DNA from: Janthinobacterium saanense
Lineage (GTDB): Bacteria > Pseudomonadota > Gammaproteobacteria > Burkholderiales > Burkholderiaceae_D
Reading direction: 5' to 3'
Assembly (NCBI RefSeq): GCF_014200675.1
Contig: NZ_JACHCI010000002.1
Span: forward strand, 372,001 to 436,000
DNA length: 64,000 nt
In this document: piece by piece, positions 7,938-17,349 of the stretch
Layout of the letters: every line of letters begins with the position of its first letter
How positions within the stretch are numbered: position 1 is the first letter of the stretch
Program-made: the position numbers and the translations under genes
The notes under the pieces: generated by a model
What the model was told of the DNA's origin: nothing
What the model saw: only the letters and a program-made list of their open reading frames with translations
Databases searched by the model: none

Positions 7938-8870
7938 ATGAGTTTCGCCACGCATATTACGTCGCCGACGCCAGCCCTGCTCTTGCGGCCGGACGATGGC
8001 AAGCGCCACCTGCTCAAGGCAGCCTTGGGCGCGCTCGTGTATCCGCGCCAGCGGGCCCGCTGGCAAGCTTTCCTGGACGACATGCCAGGCCTGGCGGCGC
8101 TGGCCCGCGTTCACCCCTGCCTGCGCTACAAGATATACCGTCCTTACGCTACACGCCAGCTGGGCTGTACGGCGCGGGTAGCCTTGCTGGAAGGCCATTA
8201 CCGTTTCCTGTGGCAAGCTGGCGCCCGCCCGCTGGTGGAACTGGCCGCACGCCGCCCGCTGCTGCTGGCCTGTTTCGACGGCAAGGATGGCGCACTGTAC
8301 CGCTTGCAGCTGAACGCCGTTCACGATAGCTACCGCGAAGGCGAACTGTGTTTGCGGCTGACGCGCAATGGCTTGCCGCTCTACCTGGCCAGCTTTCTGT
8401 TCGTGCCGCGCGCCGACGGCGTGGCCCTGCAACTGGGCGCGCTGCAAGGCTTGCGATCCGAGGCGGCGGCCGACATGGTCAGGTCTGCCACCCGCGCACT
8501 GCATGGGTGCAGGCCGAAAAACCTGATGATCACCGCCCTGCGCGATCTGGGCGATTTTTTCGGCTGCAGCAACCTCTTTTTGGTCAGCAACGACAACCGC
8601 ATCGCGCTCAATGCCAGGCGGCGGCGCCATATCGCCGCCGATTACGACCTGGCCTGGCGCGAACTGCATGCCTTGCCCATGCGTGATGGCAATTATCACT
8701 TGCCCTGCGCCCCTTATCGGACGCCAGACCTGTCTGAGCTGCCATCAAAAAAACGTGCCGAAACCCGCCGCCGTGGCGAGCTGCTGCAAGCGATGGCGCT
8801 GGACATGCGCGCACAACTGGCGGCCCTGTTGCAAACGCCGCCACCAGATGCAGCGATGCTACCGTATTGA
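7938..8870 (+). CDS. VirK/YbjX family protein (DUF535)
   Basis: A 310-residue protein of the VirK/YbjX (DUF535) family. Family-like segments are HPCLRYKIYRPY near residues 58-69, the central GHYRFLWQAG, the HDSYREGELCLRL strand, and LMITALRDLGDFF followed by LFLVSNDNRI. VirK-type proteins are linked to virulence and to resistance to cationic peptides in enterobacteria, and their biochemical activity is not settled. GGGAG precedes the ATG. A beta-lactamase-like gene follows on the same strand after about 30 bp, so the two may be co-transcribed. Confidence 0.8.
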   Translation: MSFATHITSPTPALLLRPDDGKRHLLKAALGALVYPRQRARWQAFLDDMPGLAALARVHPCLRYKIYRPYATRQLGCTARVALLEGHYRFLWQAGARPLVELAARRPLLLACFDGKDGALYRLQLNAVHDSYREGELCLRLTRNGLPLYLASFLFVPRADGVALQLGALQGLRSEAAADMVRSATRALHGCRPKNLMITALRDLGDFFGCSNLFLVSNDNRIALNARRRRHIAADYDLAWRELHALPMRDGNYHLPCAPYRTPDLSELPSKKRAETRRRGELLQAMALDMRAQLAALLQTPPPDAAMLPY

Positions 8871-8901
8871 CATTATCAAATCAATCATAAGGGATATCTC
8901 C

Positions 8902-10299
8902 ATGTTATTAAAACTGCGCACCCTGCCTTTACAACTGTTGGCCCTGTCCATCGTGCCCCTCTCTGCGGCCACTGCCGCCACCGCAGCCAGCGGTCCTGCA
9001 CTCGATGCCGCCGTGCGCCAGCGCGCCGAACTGCTGGTGCGCAACGGCGGCAACGCCAGCATCGTCATCGCTGTGACCGATGGCAAGAACAGTGCCGTGT
9101 ATGGTTTTGGCCGGGCGCAAGCCGACAGCAACACCGTGCCCGATGCCGATACCGTCTACGAAATTGGCTCCGTCACGAAAACCATGACGGGGCTGCTGCT
9201 GGCCGACGCCGTGGTGACCGGCAAGGCCAGGCTTGATCAACCGGTGGTCGACTTGCTGCCCGGTTACACCATCCCCACCTTCGAGGGGCAACAAATTACC
9301 TTGCTGGACCTGGCGACCCATTTTTCCGGCTTGCCGCGCTTGCCCGCCAACCTGGCGCCAGCCGACATGAGCAATCCCTATGCCGAGTATGGCGACGCGC
9401 AACTGCGCACTTTCCTGGCCAGCCATGCGCTGGCACACCGGCCGGGCACGGTCTTTGAATACTCCAACCTGGGCTATGGCTTGCTAGGCACGGCCCTGGC
9501 AACCCAGGCGGGCACCAGCTATGAAAACCTGCTGCAGGAGAAAATTGCGCGTCCACTGGGTTTGCGCTCTACCTCGACCACCGCCACGCCCGCCATGCGT
9601 ATCCGCCTGGCACAAGGCCATTTGAGCGATGGAAAACTAGCCCATAATTGGGATTTCCAGGCCATCGCCCCGGCCGGCGCCGTCTACTCCGATGCGCGCG
9701 ACATGCTGATTTATCTGCAATCCTATATGAACAAATCCAGCGCAGCCCAGCAATTGGCCGTGCAGCCGCAAAAGTCCATTGAAAAAGGAAATGGCACGAG
9801 GATCGGCCTGGCCTGGATCATCGATCAGGCCAAAGGCCAGCCATACGCCTGGCATAACGGCCAGACCGGCGGCTACGCCAGCTTTGCCGGCTATACGCTG
9901 AACGGCAAACGGGGCGTGATCATCCTCAGCAGTACCGCCAACGACGTCGATGGACTGGGCCTGGCCAGCCTGGTGCCGGGCACCTTGCCGGCCCTGAAAA
10001 AACCGACGCCGCTGCCGAAGGAAATCGCCATCGCGCCATCCGAGCTGGCGCAATACGCAGGTGACTATACGCTGGCGCCCAACTTCATTCTGACCGTGCG
10101 CCAGGGTCCCGACGGCTTGCTGGTGGGCGCCACCGGCCAGGGCGAAGCACCGGTCTACGCCAGCGCCAAAGACCGCTTTTTCTACAAGGCCGTCGATGCG
10201 CAGCTGGAATTCAAGCGCGATGGCAAGGGAGTTATTACGGGTTTGGTACTGAAGCAGGATGGGCAGACGATGCCGGCCCAGCGCAAGCCCCAAGCTTAA
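8902..10299 (+). CDS. Serine beta-lactamase-like hydrolase (class C / AmpH type)
   Basis: A 465-residue exported protein with a signal peptide (about residues 1-29, ending SAATAATAA). The penicillin-binding fold carries the nucleophile in EIGSVTKTM (S-x-x-K), the Y-x-N motif in FEYSNLGYG, and HNGQTGG in the K-T-G position. A C-terminal domain of about 100 residues (residues about 360-460) resembles DUF3471-type appendages seen on esterase or D-aminopeptidase relatives. It could be a beta-lactamase, a D,D-peptidase or an esterase; sequence alone does not decide. The start at 8902 has AAGGGA upstream. It may be co-transcribed with the VirK/YbjX gene. Confidence 0.85.
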   Translation: MLLKLRTLPLQLLALSIVPLSAATAATAASGPALDAAVRQRAELLVRNGGNASIVIAVTDGKNSAVYGFGRAQADSNTVPDADTVYEIGSVTKTMTGLLLADAVVTGKARLDQPVVDLLPGYTIPTFEGQQITLLDLATHFSGLPRLPANLAPADMSNPYAEYGDAQLRTFLASHALAHRPGTVFEYSNLGYGLLGTALATQAGTSYENLLQEKIARPLGLRSTSTTATPAMRIRLAQGHLSDGKLAHNWDFQAIAPAGAVYSDARDMLIYLQSYMNKSSAAQQLAVQPQKSIEKGNGTRIGLAWIIDQAKGQPYAWHNGQTGGYASFAGYTLNGKRGVIILSSTANDVDGLGLASLVPGTLPALKKPTPLPKEIAIAPSELAQYAGDYTLAPNFILTVRQGPDGLLVGATGQGEAPVYASAKDRFFYKAVDAQLEFKRDGKGVITGLVLKQDGQTMPAQRKPQA

Positions 10300-10327
10300 T
10301 TTTGTAGTAAAGCTTAGGTTTCTAACC

Positions 10328-11491
10328 TTATCCCGGAAGCAAGACTATTTTCCGGCAATTATCTTCTTTCTTATCGAAGATCTTATACCCTTCCACCGCC
10401 TTATCGAGCGGCAAGCGATGTGAAATAATCACTTCCGGCTTCAGCTTGCCTTGCTCGATGAACTGCAATAGTTCAGGCATGTATTTCTGCACATGCGTTT
10501 GCCCGGCTTTCACGCCGATGCCTTTCTCAAAAATATCACCAAATAAAAAGCCATGGATAAAACCGGCATACACGCCAGGTACGCTGATCATGCCGCCACG
10601 CCGGACGGCGGCGATGCACTGGCGCAGCGCCTTACCGCTGCTGCCTTCCAGCTTGAGGGCAGTCAAGGTCGTTTCCAGGCCGCTGCCTTTAGCTTCAAAA
10701 CCAACCGCATCAATCACGCCGTCAACGCCTCGGAAATTGGTATTTTCGATAATATATTCAGCAGCATCTGTTTCATCAAAATTAATCGGGATCACGCCAT
10801 AGGTGGCGCGTGCAAACTCCAGGCGATAAGGGTGATGATCTACCATAAAGATTTTTTCGGCGCCCAGCATGCGCGCCGAAGCAGCGGCCATTTGCCCTAC
10901 CGGTCCCGCGCCGAAGATGGCAAGACTGGAGCCCGGGCCCACGCCGGCATTCAATACTGCTTGATAGCCGGTCGGCAGGATATCGCTGAGGAATAGTACT
11001 TGTTCATTATCGAGCGTATCGGGTATCTTGATCGGGCCAACATTCGCATTGGGTACGCGCACATATTCAGCCTGGCCGCCAGGAACCCCGCCATACAGAT
11101 GGCTGAATCCAAACAGCGCGGCGCCTGGCCGCAGGCTTTTCTTGTTGATGATGGTGCCGCGATCGGGATTCGTTGTTTCACAGGCAGAAAACAGATCCAT
11201 TTCACAGAAAAAACAACTGCCGCAAGCTATCACAAACGGCACCACCACCCGGTCGCCGAGCTTGACTTTGGTGACCGCCGGACCGGCATCGACCACCACG
11301 CCCATGAATTCATGGCCCATGATGTCGCCCTCCTTCATGCCCGGCACCTTGCCACGATACAAATGCAAGTCCGAACCGCAAATGGCGGTGGCAGTAATTT
11401 TCAGGATGATATCGTCCGGCTGCTGCAAAACAGGGTCGGGAACCGTGTCGACTTTAACTTCGTGGGCCGAGTGATAGACTAATGCGCGCAT
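10328..11491 (-). CDS. Zinc-dependent alcohol dehydrogenase (formaldehyde-dehydrogenase-like)
   Basis: A 387-residue medium-chain dehydrogenase. The catalytic zinc site is [11 protein letters not shown] with GHEFMGVV. The structural zinc site is C-x2-C-x2-C-x7-C ([16 protein letters not shown]). The NAD(P) Rossmann motif is GAGPVG near residue 190, with VDHHPYRLE downstream. It belongs to the group annotated as glutathione-independent formaldehyde or threonine dehydrogenases. The substrate is not predictable here. AGGAGG lies seven bases before the ATG. It stands alone, convergent to the beta-lactamase-like gene with only 28 bp between them. Confidence 0.9.
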   Translation of the reverse strand: MRALVYHSAHEVKVDTVPDPVLQQPDDIILKITATAICGSDLHLYRGKVPGMKEGDIMGHEFMGVVVDAGPAVTKVKLGDRVVVPFVIACGSCFFCEMDLFSACETTNPDRGTIINKKSLRPGAALFGFSHLYGGVPGGQAEYVRVPNANVGPIKIPDTLDNEQVLFLSDILPTGYQAVLNAGVGPGSSLAIFGAGPVGQMAAASARMLGAEKIFMVDHHPYRLEFARATYGVIPINFDETDAAEYIIENTNFRGVDGVIDAVGFEAKGSGLETTLTALKLEGSSGKALRQCIAAVRRGGMISVPGVYAGFIHGFLFGDIFEKGIGVKAGQTHVQKYMPELLQFIEQGKLKPEVIISHRLPLDKAVEGYKIFDKKEDNCRKIVLLPG

Positions 11492-11678
11492 GAATGCCTC
11501 CTTGGTCAGTGAGGCTAGACCATATGATGATCATGGCAAAGTTCGTATCAGCACGCGCGCCGCAGTCTTGTAGGAACAATACCGCCACTTGTCGCTAAAT
11601 ATGTATGCAGGCAACTGCGCCAAGAGAAAAATTTCCGCACTTATCCCTGCGTTCGCCATGACGTAGCTGGAAATATGC

Positions 11679-13238
11679 TCATCGTGGCCGGCGGCTTTCA
11701 TAAAAGGCCAGGAATTCGGCCGCTGGCAGTGCTTTGGCAAACAACCAGCCCTGGCCGAATTCCACCTTGCGCTCCAGCAAATAGTCCGCTTGCGCCTGGG
11801 TTTCTATGCCTTCGGCGACGACCAGCATGTTCAGGGTGCGCGCCATGTCTATGATGTGCGGCGTGACGCTGCTGGTGGCGGCGTCGGTGGCGATGGTGTC
11901 GACAAAGGACTTGTCGATTTTCAGGGCGTCCAGCGGCAGGTTTTGCAGGCTGGACAGGCTGGAATAGCCGGTGCCGAAATCGTCGATGGCCACCGCATGG
12001 CCACGCGCGCGGGCTTTTTCGATGGTGGTCCGCGCCGCTTCGACGTTGATGAAGCCCCGTTCGGTCGCTTCCAGCCAGATCTGCTGCGCCTCGATGCCGG
12101 TGCCGGCCAGAGATTGCTCCAGCACGTCGAGCACCCTGCCCGTCTCGATATCGCTGGCGCACAGGTTGATCGCGATGTGCAATGCGCGGTCGGCCACCAG
12201 CGCGGCGCGCATGTCGGCGATCACGTTGTCGATCAGCTGGTCGGTGATCGGCAGGATCAAACCATCTTCCTCGGCCACCGGGATAAACAGGTCGGGCCGT
12301 ATCATGCTGCCGTCCGGACGGCGCCAGCGTATCAGCGCCTCGGCGCCCACGCACACGCCCGTGTCGAGCGCAATGATGGGTTGATAATGCACAAAGAATT
12401 CGCGCTGCTCGACGGCCAGTTTCAGTTCGCCAAGCAGGGACAGGCGCCGGCGCGATACCCACACGATACCAGCCACGATCAGCGCGGCAAATAGCAGGCC
12501 CAGCGGCAGCAAGACGATTTGCTCGTTGCGCAGCCGCGCTTCAAGCTTGCTGCGCGGTTCGGTGACGATGGCGGTCAAGCCGTCGCCGGGCACCACGGCA
12601 TAGATGGTCTTTGCATCGCTGCCAGCGCCGCCCGTTTTTTCCCGCTCCATCAGGCTTTTGACCAGGGCCGGGTCGGGATCATGCAAAGTGCCCAGCACGG
12701 CGCCGCTGCTGGTGGCCATGGCCAGCTGGATTTCATCGTCGGTGATCACATCGGCAAAGCGCACAGGGTCGATCAGCACCTTGTGCGACAGATAGGCCAC
12801 ACCCACCATTTTCTTGCCGGCGCTGACGCTGGGGTGCAGATCGATATCCACGCCGATGCCATTGTCCAGCAGGAATTGCGGCGGACTGACCTTGACCACA
12901 TCGCGCTCGATGCCGCTCGAGGTACATTTGAGCAAGCCATTTTCCACGTAGCCGATGTCATCGACGCTGCGCGTGCGTATCGTGGTGCGGCGCATGCGCT
13001 GGATATGCGCTTCGGAGCACGGCATTTCTATCAGCGGTTCAAAGCTGCGCAAGGCGGCGCTGGCGTCGCGAAAAGTGCGTTCGGAGCGCATCAGCGCGTG
13101 GCGGGCCAGCAAATGCAAACGTTGCTGTTCGGCCGCCACCGCGCGTTCCTGCGACCATTGCCATGCAACGGTGATCGGCACGGCCACGCCAGCGATTGCG
13201 GCCAGCACGCCGAGTATGATGATGCGATTCCTGCGCAT
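11679..13238 (-). CDS. Membrane CSS-motif EAL-domain c-di-GMP phosphodiesterase
   Basis: A 519-residue inner-membrane protein. TM1 is at about residues 7-27. A periplasmic CSS-motif sensor domain (30-225) has the cysteine and CTSSG signature, and TM2 lies at about 235-257. The cytosolic EAL domain (265-515) has GAEALIRWRR, IDDFGTGYSS and LKIDKSFV. Periplasmic CSS domains sense redox state through a disulphide (PdeC/YjcC family), and the EAL domain hydrolyses cyclic di-GMP to pGpG. The visible catalytic motifs appear complete, so it is likely active. It stands alone; no partner cyclase is beside it, although a broken GGDEF gene lies at 43197. Confidence 0.92.
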   Translation of the reverse strand: MRRNRIIILGVLAAIAGVAVPITVAWQWSQERAVAAEQQRLHLLARHALMRSERTFRDASAALRSFEPLIEMPCSEAHIQRMRRTTIRTRSVDDIGYVENGLLKCTSSGIERDVVKVSPPQFLLDNGIGVDIDLHPSVSAGKKMVGVAYLSHKVLIDPVRFADVITDDEIQLAMATSSGAVLGTLHDPDPALVKSLMEREKTGGAGSDAKTIYAVVPGDGLTAIVTEPRSKLEARLRNEQIVLLPLGLLFAALIVAGIVWVSRRRLSLLGELKLAVEQREFFVHYQPIIALDTGVCVGAEALIRWRRPDGSMIRPDLFIPVAEEDGLILPITDQLIDNVIADMRAALVADRALHIAINLCASDIETGRVLDVLEQSLAGTGIEAQQIWLEATERGFINVEAARTTIEKARARGHAVAIDDFGTGYSSLSSLQNLPLDALKIDKSFVDTIATDAATSSVTPHIIDMARTLNMLVVAEGIETQAQADYLLERKVEFGQGWLFAKALPAAEFLAFYESRRPR

Positions 13239-13342
13239 GCGCGCCTCCTGCCCTTGGACTGTTTTTGTTAGATGATTGATATGTATTTCTAGGTGGAATC
13301 ATATTACAGCCAAGGCTTGCGCATGTGAAACTTGTTGATTGG

Positions 13343-14851
13343 TTACATTTCAATGCCCGATTGAGGCACTGGCCTGGCCAGTATCAACACCAGCACCGCC
13401 ACCACGGCCGCCAAGGCGCCCGCGAGATACAGCACGCTGGAAAAGCCATCAATGAACGCTTGCCGTCCGGCCGCTTGCGCCACGACCTGCATGGCTGGCG
13501 GCAAGTGGCCAAACGCTTCGGCCGCATTGCCGGCCACGATGCGCCCTACCATTTCGGGTGAAGATGTCCATCCGTGCAATAAAGCCAGGCGCTCGAAAGA
13601 CGATGCCGTGCGCAAGGCCAGCACGGCGCCCAGGCCACCCACGGCCAGTACGATGCCGACAAAGCGGGTAGTCGTGCTGATGCCGGAACCCATGCCCGAG
13701 CGTTCGCGGGGGATGCAGGCCAGGATGGCTTTTTGCGTGGTGCCATTCAAGAGGCCCGCGCCGGCACCCGTGATCAGCATGCCCTGCGCCACCAGCCAGT
13801 ACGACACGCTGACGGCGGCCAGCGCGGTGGCCACATTGCCAACGGCCACGATCAGCAAACCGGTAACGAGGATGCCCCGGTCAGACAAACGCCGCCCGGC
13901 CAGCGGCGCCAAACGGGAAAACACCACCATCGCCACCGCGAACGGCAGCATGGCGCAGCCGGCCACCACCGCCGAATAGCCAAACGCATTTTGCAGATAC
14001 AGCGGCAGAAAGGTCATCAGCACCTGCGCGGCGATGGCGTAGCCAAACATGCCCAGCACGGCGCCCACGAACAAGCGCTGGCCAAACAGCGACAAATCGA
14101 CCATGGGCGCGCGCTGGCGCCGTTCAAAGACGATGAAAGCGGCCAGCAGCAGCGCGCCGCCGGCAAAGCGCAGCACGGTGATGCTGCTGGTCCAGCCCGC
14201 CACGCTCGCCTCGATCAGGCCCCAGATGATGCAGAACAGGCCAGCCGAGAATAGCGCCGCACCCAGCGGATCGAAGCTGGCGTTGCCGGCGTTCTTCGAT
14301 TCATCCACATGACGGCGCACCAGCATGATCAGAATGGCTACCACCGGCAAATTCAGGTAGAAGATCCAGCGCCAGTTGATGACGCTGGTGATCAGGCCGC
14401 CCAGCAAGGGCGCCACCGTCATCGCCACGCCCATGGCCGCGCCCCAGATCGACCAGGCCCGCGTGCGTTCACGCTCGCCGTGGAAAGTATGGCCGATCAC
14501 GGCCAGCGCGGACGTCAGCAGCAAGGCGGCGCCCAAGCCCTTGACGGCGCGCGCGACATTCAAGACGGTGGTAGTCCAGGCCATGCCGCACAGCAAGGAA
14601 GCCAGGGCGAACACGGCCAGGCCGAACAGCATGACTTTGCGCCGGCCCAGACGGTCGGCGATACTGCCAGCCGGCAAGAGGAAGGAGGCGAAGGCCAGCA
14701 TATAGGCGCTGACCACCCATTCCACATCGACAAAGCTGGCGTTGAGGGAGCGGGCGATCGATGGCAGCGAGACGGCCACGACATTGGTGTCGAGCATGAT
14801 CAGCGCGCACACCCCCGAGCAGGTATATAAGGTCCAGTTGAGATTTTTCAT
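13343..14851 (-). CDS. MFS transporter, DHA2 drug-efflux type
   Basis: A 502-residue, 14-TM-type multidrug exporter of the inner membrane. TM1 carries IMLDTNVVAVSLPSI, the DHA2 'LD-x-T-V-V-x-x-x-LP' motif. The loop motif is GSIADRLGRRK and motif C is APLLGGLI. It is divergent from the LysR gene at 14945 with about 90 bp between starts, a classic regulator/efflux-pump pair, so expression is probably induced by a substrate of the pump. The second DHA2 pump at the left edge is only a family relative. Confidence 0.92.
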   Translation of the reverse strand: MKNLNWTLYTCSGVCALIMLDTNVVAVSLPSIARSLNASFVDVEWVVSAYMLAFASFLLPAGSIADRLGRRKVMLFGLAVFALASLLCGMAWTTTVLNVARAVKGLGAALLLTSALAVIGHTFHGERERTRAWSIWGAAMGVAMTVAPLLGGLITSVINWRWIFYLNLPVVAILIMLVRRHVDESKNAGNASFDPLGAALFSAGLFCIIWGLIEASVAGWTSSITVLRFAGGALLLAAFIVFERRQRAPMVDLSLFGQRLFVGAVLGMFGYAIAAQVLMTFLPLYLQNAFGYSAVVAGCAMLPFAVAMVVFSRLAPLAGRRLSDRGILVTGLLIVAVGNVATALAAVSVSYWLVAQGMLITGAGAGLLNGTTQKAILACIPRERSGMGSGISTTTRFVGIVLAVGGLGAVLALRTASSFERLALLHGWTSSPEMVGRIVAGNAAEAFGHLPPAMQVVAQAAGRQAFIDGFSSVLYLAGALAAVVAVLVLILARPVPQSGIEM

Positions 14852-14885
14852 GCCTGTATTTTAGGCAGTAGTATGTTATTTCCTG

Positions 14886-14908
14886 TTATAAGACAAGCGG
14901 CTTATAAT
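14886..14908 (+). promoter_or_regulatory. LysR promoter region with perfect -10 box and repeated TTATAA
   Basis: TATAAT at 14903-14908 is a perfect -10 hexamer. Transcription would start near 14915, which gives the LysR ATG at 14945 a leader of about 30 nt and argues against the upstream ATG codons. TTATAA occurs twice, about 16 bp apart, in the divergent gap with the MFS gene. A regulator site here is plausible but unproven. Confidence 0.45.
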
Positions 14909-14944
14909 TTCCCCATGGTGAATACAGAACATACTGAAAAACAG

Positions 14945-15826
14945 ATGGAGCTGCGGCATTTCCGCTGCGTGCTGGCGGTGGCCAACAGCCTGCATTTCGC
15001 GCGGGCCGCCACCGAACTGGGCATTTCGCCGCCCGCGCTGACCAAGCAGGTGCAGGAAGCAGAAGCCCTGCTGGGCACGCGCTTGTTTCAGCGCAGCAAA
15101 CGTTCGGTAGCGCTGACGGCCGCAGGCGACCTGTTTGTGCTCGAAGCGCGGCGCGCCCTGGCGCAGCTGGAACAGGCGCAGGAGGTGGCCCGGCGCGCGG
15201 GCCGTGGCGAACTGGGGCGGCTGGAAATCGGCTACATAGCCTCGGCTGCCTATTCCGGTGTGCTGCAAACGCAGTTTTCGCGTTTCCGTGCGGCCCACCC
15301 GGGCATCCATATCAGCGCGCGCGAATATGCGATGGAATTGCTGCCCGACTTGCTGGACCAGGGACGGCTGGACCTGGCCTTCGTGCGCCCGCCCCTGCAC
15401 TTGCCGGAAGGACTCGATAGCGTGGTGCTGCTGCGCGACCGCTTCGTGCTGGCCGTGCATGCCGACAGCGTGCTGGCGCAATTGCCAGGCGCCAGCATCG
15501 CACCGACCGTGCTGGCGCAATCGGCCTTTATCGTGCCGGAACAGGAATGGGGAACCGTGGAAGTGAGCCGGCGCGGCGGCTTTACCGCGCAGGTAGTGTC
15601 GCGGCCGGGCAGCCTGGTGGCGGTATTGACGGAAGTGTCGCTGGGCGCCGGCTGCGCCATCGTGCCCCACTCCCTGATGGCCACCGTCAATATGCCGGGC
15701 GTGACTTACCGCGAACTGGCCGGCCCCTTGATCAGCTCGGAAATCGCGGCGGCCTTCCGCCGCCACGAACAGGCGCCCGCCGCGCGGCTTTTTATTACGC
15801 AATTGCGCGCGGCGGGCTTACCGTAA
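14945..15826 (+). CDS. LysR family transcriptional regulator
   Basis: A 293-residue LysR regulator. It begins MELRHFRCVLAVANSLHFARAA and continues with LGISPPALTKQVQEAEALLG and LFQRSKRSVALTAAG. This is the standard N-terminal winged HTH of the group controlling efflux pumps or aromatic catabolism. The effector-binding domain follows (residues about 90-290). Longer in-frame starts exist at 14873 and 14915. The -10 box at 14903 and the family's usual N terminus favour 14945. It is divergent from the MFS exporter, its likely target. Confidence 0.88.
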   Translation: MELRHFRCVLAVANSLHFARAATELGISPPALTKQVQEAEALLGTRLFQRSKRSVALTAAGDLFVLEARRALAQLEQAQEVARRAGRGELGRLEIGYIASAAYSGVLQTQFSRFRAAHPGIHISAREYAMELLPDLLDQGRLDLAFVRPPLHLPEGLDSVVLLRDRFVLAVHADSVLAQLPGASIAPTVLAQSAFIVPEQEWGTVEVSRRGGFTAQVVSRPGSLVAVLTEVSLGAGCAIVPHSLMATVNMPGVTYRELAGPLISSEIAAAFRRHEQAPAARLFITQLRAAGLP

Positions 15827-15940
15827 CCGAAGACAGCGTTCGCCTGCGCGCGCCCTTCCAACAGCCTTCTGGCGACCCGAGCGCCAGACAGATGCGCTCG
15901 ATCACCTGGGCCATCCGGTGCACATCAAACCTTCCAAGGT

Positions 15941-15982
15941 GTCAACGAGATCGCGTTGACATGTCATTACCATCTCGTTGAC
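15941..15982. promoter_or_regulatory. Triple CGTTGAC half-site operator upstream of the tail-collar island
   Basis: GTCAACG (15941-15947) and CGTTGAC (15954-15960) form a 7-bp palindrome. A further CGTTGAC at 15976-15982 also pairs over 11 bp with the first arm (GTCAACGAGAT against ATCTCGTTGAC). This lies in the 252-bp gap between the LysR gene and the 16079 gene, about 100 bp before that start. It looks like a tandem operator for a dimeric regulator, possibly the winged-helix protein encoded just downstream. Confidence 0.5.
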
Positions 15983-16078
15983 AGCCTCTTTGACACGCCA
16001 AGCCGCATTTTTCGGTGCTCAACAGCTGGCATGAAATTTGATTACTCCAGCTTACTAACTTCATCAATGGGAAACTGC

Positions 16079-16558
16079 ATGAGCCTCAATAGTAAGCTTG
16101 ATTTCAAATGGAACACCCAGCCTGTGGTGCTTAAACAGACGCAAGCCAGCTTGCAACAGTTACGACTGCAAGTGAGCTTAAATGAAGAGCACGTTTATCT
16201 GAATATAAGCCTTAGTGGAGAGCAAGAGCTTGATCTGGGTGAACGTAGCCATCACTATTGCCTGCTGACACTAGCCCGCCAACGGCTCAGCGATGCCCGG
16301 CGCGGCATCGATGTCAGCGGCCAGGGCTGGTTGAACCGCAAGGAACTGGCGCACATGCTCGGACTCGATCCCAGCCACCTGAATATCCAGATCCACCGCC
16401 TGCGCCAGCAAATCGCCGAGGCCTTACCGTCCGGCATGCAACTCGACGAAGTGGTTGAACGACGTCGTGGCGAGCTGCGCTTCGGCGCGCTGCCGTTTTG
16501 CATCGTACGCGGCTCCAGTATCGAAGGGGAATATCTCTTGCCGTGCAATCCGGTGTAA
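16079..16558 (+). CDS. Probable winged-helix DNA-binding protein, first gene of the island
   Basis: A 159-residue protein. The C-terminal half (residues about 55-155) reads LLTLARQRLSDARRGIDVSG, then a helix-turn-helix-like NRKELAHMLGLDPSHLNIQI with HRLRQQIAEA, then RRRGELRFGALPF. I recall this domain from the C termini of some proteobacterial FHA-domain proteins, but no FHA domain is present here. The N-terminal 50 residues form a short beta-rich part (LRLQVSLNEEHVYLNISL). GGGAAA precedes the ATG at 16079; an ATG at 16031 is also in frame without a ribosome site. The gene sits directly before the tail-collar cassette and is its likely regulator. Confidence 0.65.
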   Translation: MSLNSKLDFKWNTQPVVLKQTQASLQQLRLQVSLNEEHVYLNISLSGEQELDLGERSHHYCLLTLARQRLSDARRGIDVSGQGWLNRKELAHMLGLDPSHLNIQIHRLRQQIAEALPSGMQLDEVVERRRGELRFGALPFCIVRGSSIEGEYLLPCNPV

Positions 16559-16656
16559 TCAACGGTAAGCACCCGTAATCGCGGGCCTTGCCTGACTACC
16601 TTAAGATTAACTCATCGGCACTGCAGTACACGGCGCCCCACCGAAACGGAAGCAAT

Positions 16657-17274
16657 ATGGACATCCAGCTCAACTTCATCAATCGCTCGTACGACCAGAA
16701 TAACAGCTCGGTATTTCTGTTTCAGAAAAACGCCGCGAGCCGGCACGATGAGCTGGCCACCGCCTGGAAGGTCATCCGCAACTGCGGCCAGAACAGCCAC
16801 CATCCACTGGTGTATTCGACCGACCTGCAAGCATGCATCAGTGATGAATATGGCAACTACTCGCCGCGCAAGGCTGTGCGGGCGGGCGAGCTGCTCACCG
16901 TCTCGGCGCTGCCATCTGGCCGCCGCTTTGCGTATGCCGGCGCCAATAGCAATTCGCTGGATACTGTTGTGCGCAACGATTTGCTGCGGGGCGCCATCAA
17001 TGTCTGCGTGTATAGCCAGGACCGGCTGCTGGCGACCAAGACCAATGTGGCGCCGGGACAAAAAGCCATATTCCAGTTCCAGCCTACCTTATGGATAGGC
17101 GCGGCGGCGCAGGTCGTCGAAGGGCGAGCGCTGAGTTCGGCAATTCTCAACGACGTCAATACCGAATTTTCGCTGCAGGGTATCGCCAGCGCCGACATTG
17201 TGATGTCAGGCGGAGGGCCGGGCCGGAACGCCCTGCCGCTGCAGTTCACGCTAGAAAATATTGCCATGGCTTAG
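16657..17274 (+). CDS. Island protein A1, paralogue of the next gene; unknown function
   Basis: A 205-residue protein without signal peptide or membrane segment, predicted all-beta. It begins MDIQLNFINRSYDQNNSSVF and contains FQKN, DELATAWKVIRNCG, TNVAPGQKAIFQF, PTLWIG, DVNTEFSLQGIASADIVMSG and a final LENIAMA. All of these are shared with the gene at 17350. I recall relatives annotated misleadingly as 'aromatic ring-opening dioxygenase LigA'; nothing here supports such chemistry. GGAAG precedes the ATG. The duplication and strong conservation suggest structural or abundant subunits rather than an enzyme. Confidence 0.75.
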   Translation: MDIQLNFINRSYDQNNSSVFLFQKNAASRHDELATAWKVIRNCGQNSHHPLVYSTDLQACISDEYGNYSPRKAVRAGELLTVSALPSGRRFAYAGANSNSLDTVVRNDLLRGAINVCVYSQDRLLATKTNVAPGQKAIFQFQPTLWIGAAAQVVEGRALSSAILNDVNTEFSLQGIASADIVMSGGGPGRNALPLQFTLENIAMA

Positions 17275-17349
17275 GGAGCATGCTGGGCCTGCAACGTCCG
17301 CCGGTCAGCACACCGGTTTGTTTTACCACCACTACAGGAAATTCTTGTC

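Noticed and set aside
10300..10327. Terminator between the beta-lactamase-like and dehydrogenase genes
   Set aside because: Only short AAGCTT repeats and a 5-bp hairpin extending into the dehydrogenase 3' end are visible; too weak to call.
11492..11678. A small gene between the dehydrogenase and the EAL protein
   Set aside because: Frames here are short, lack ribosome sites and run into the EAL gene in antisense; I see nothing supportable.
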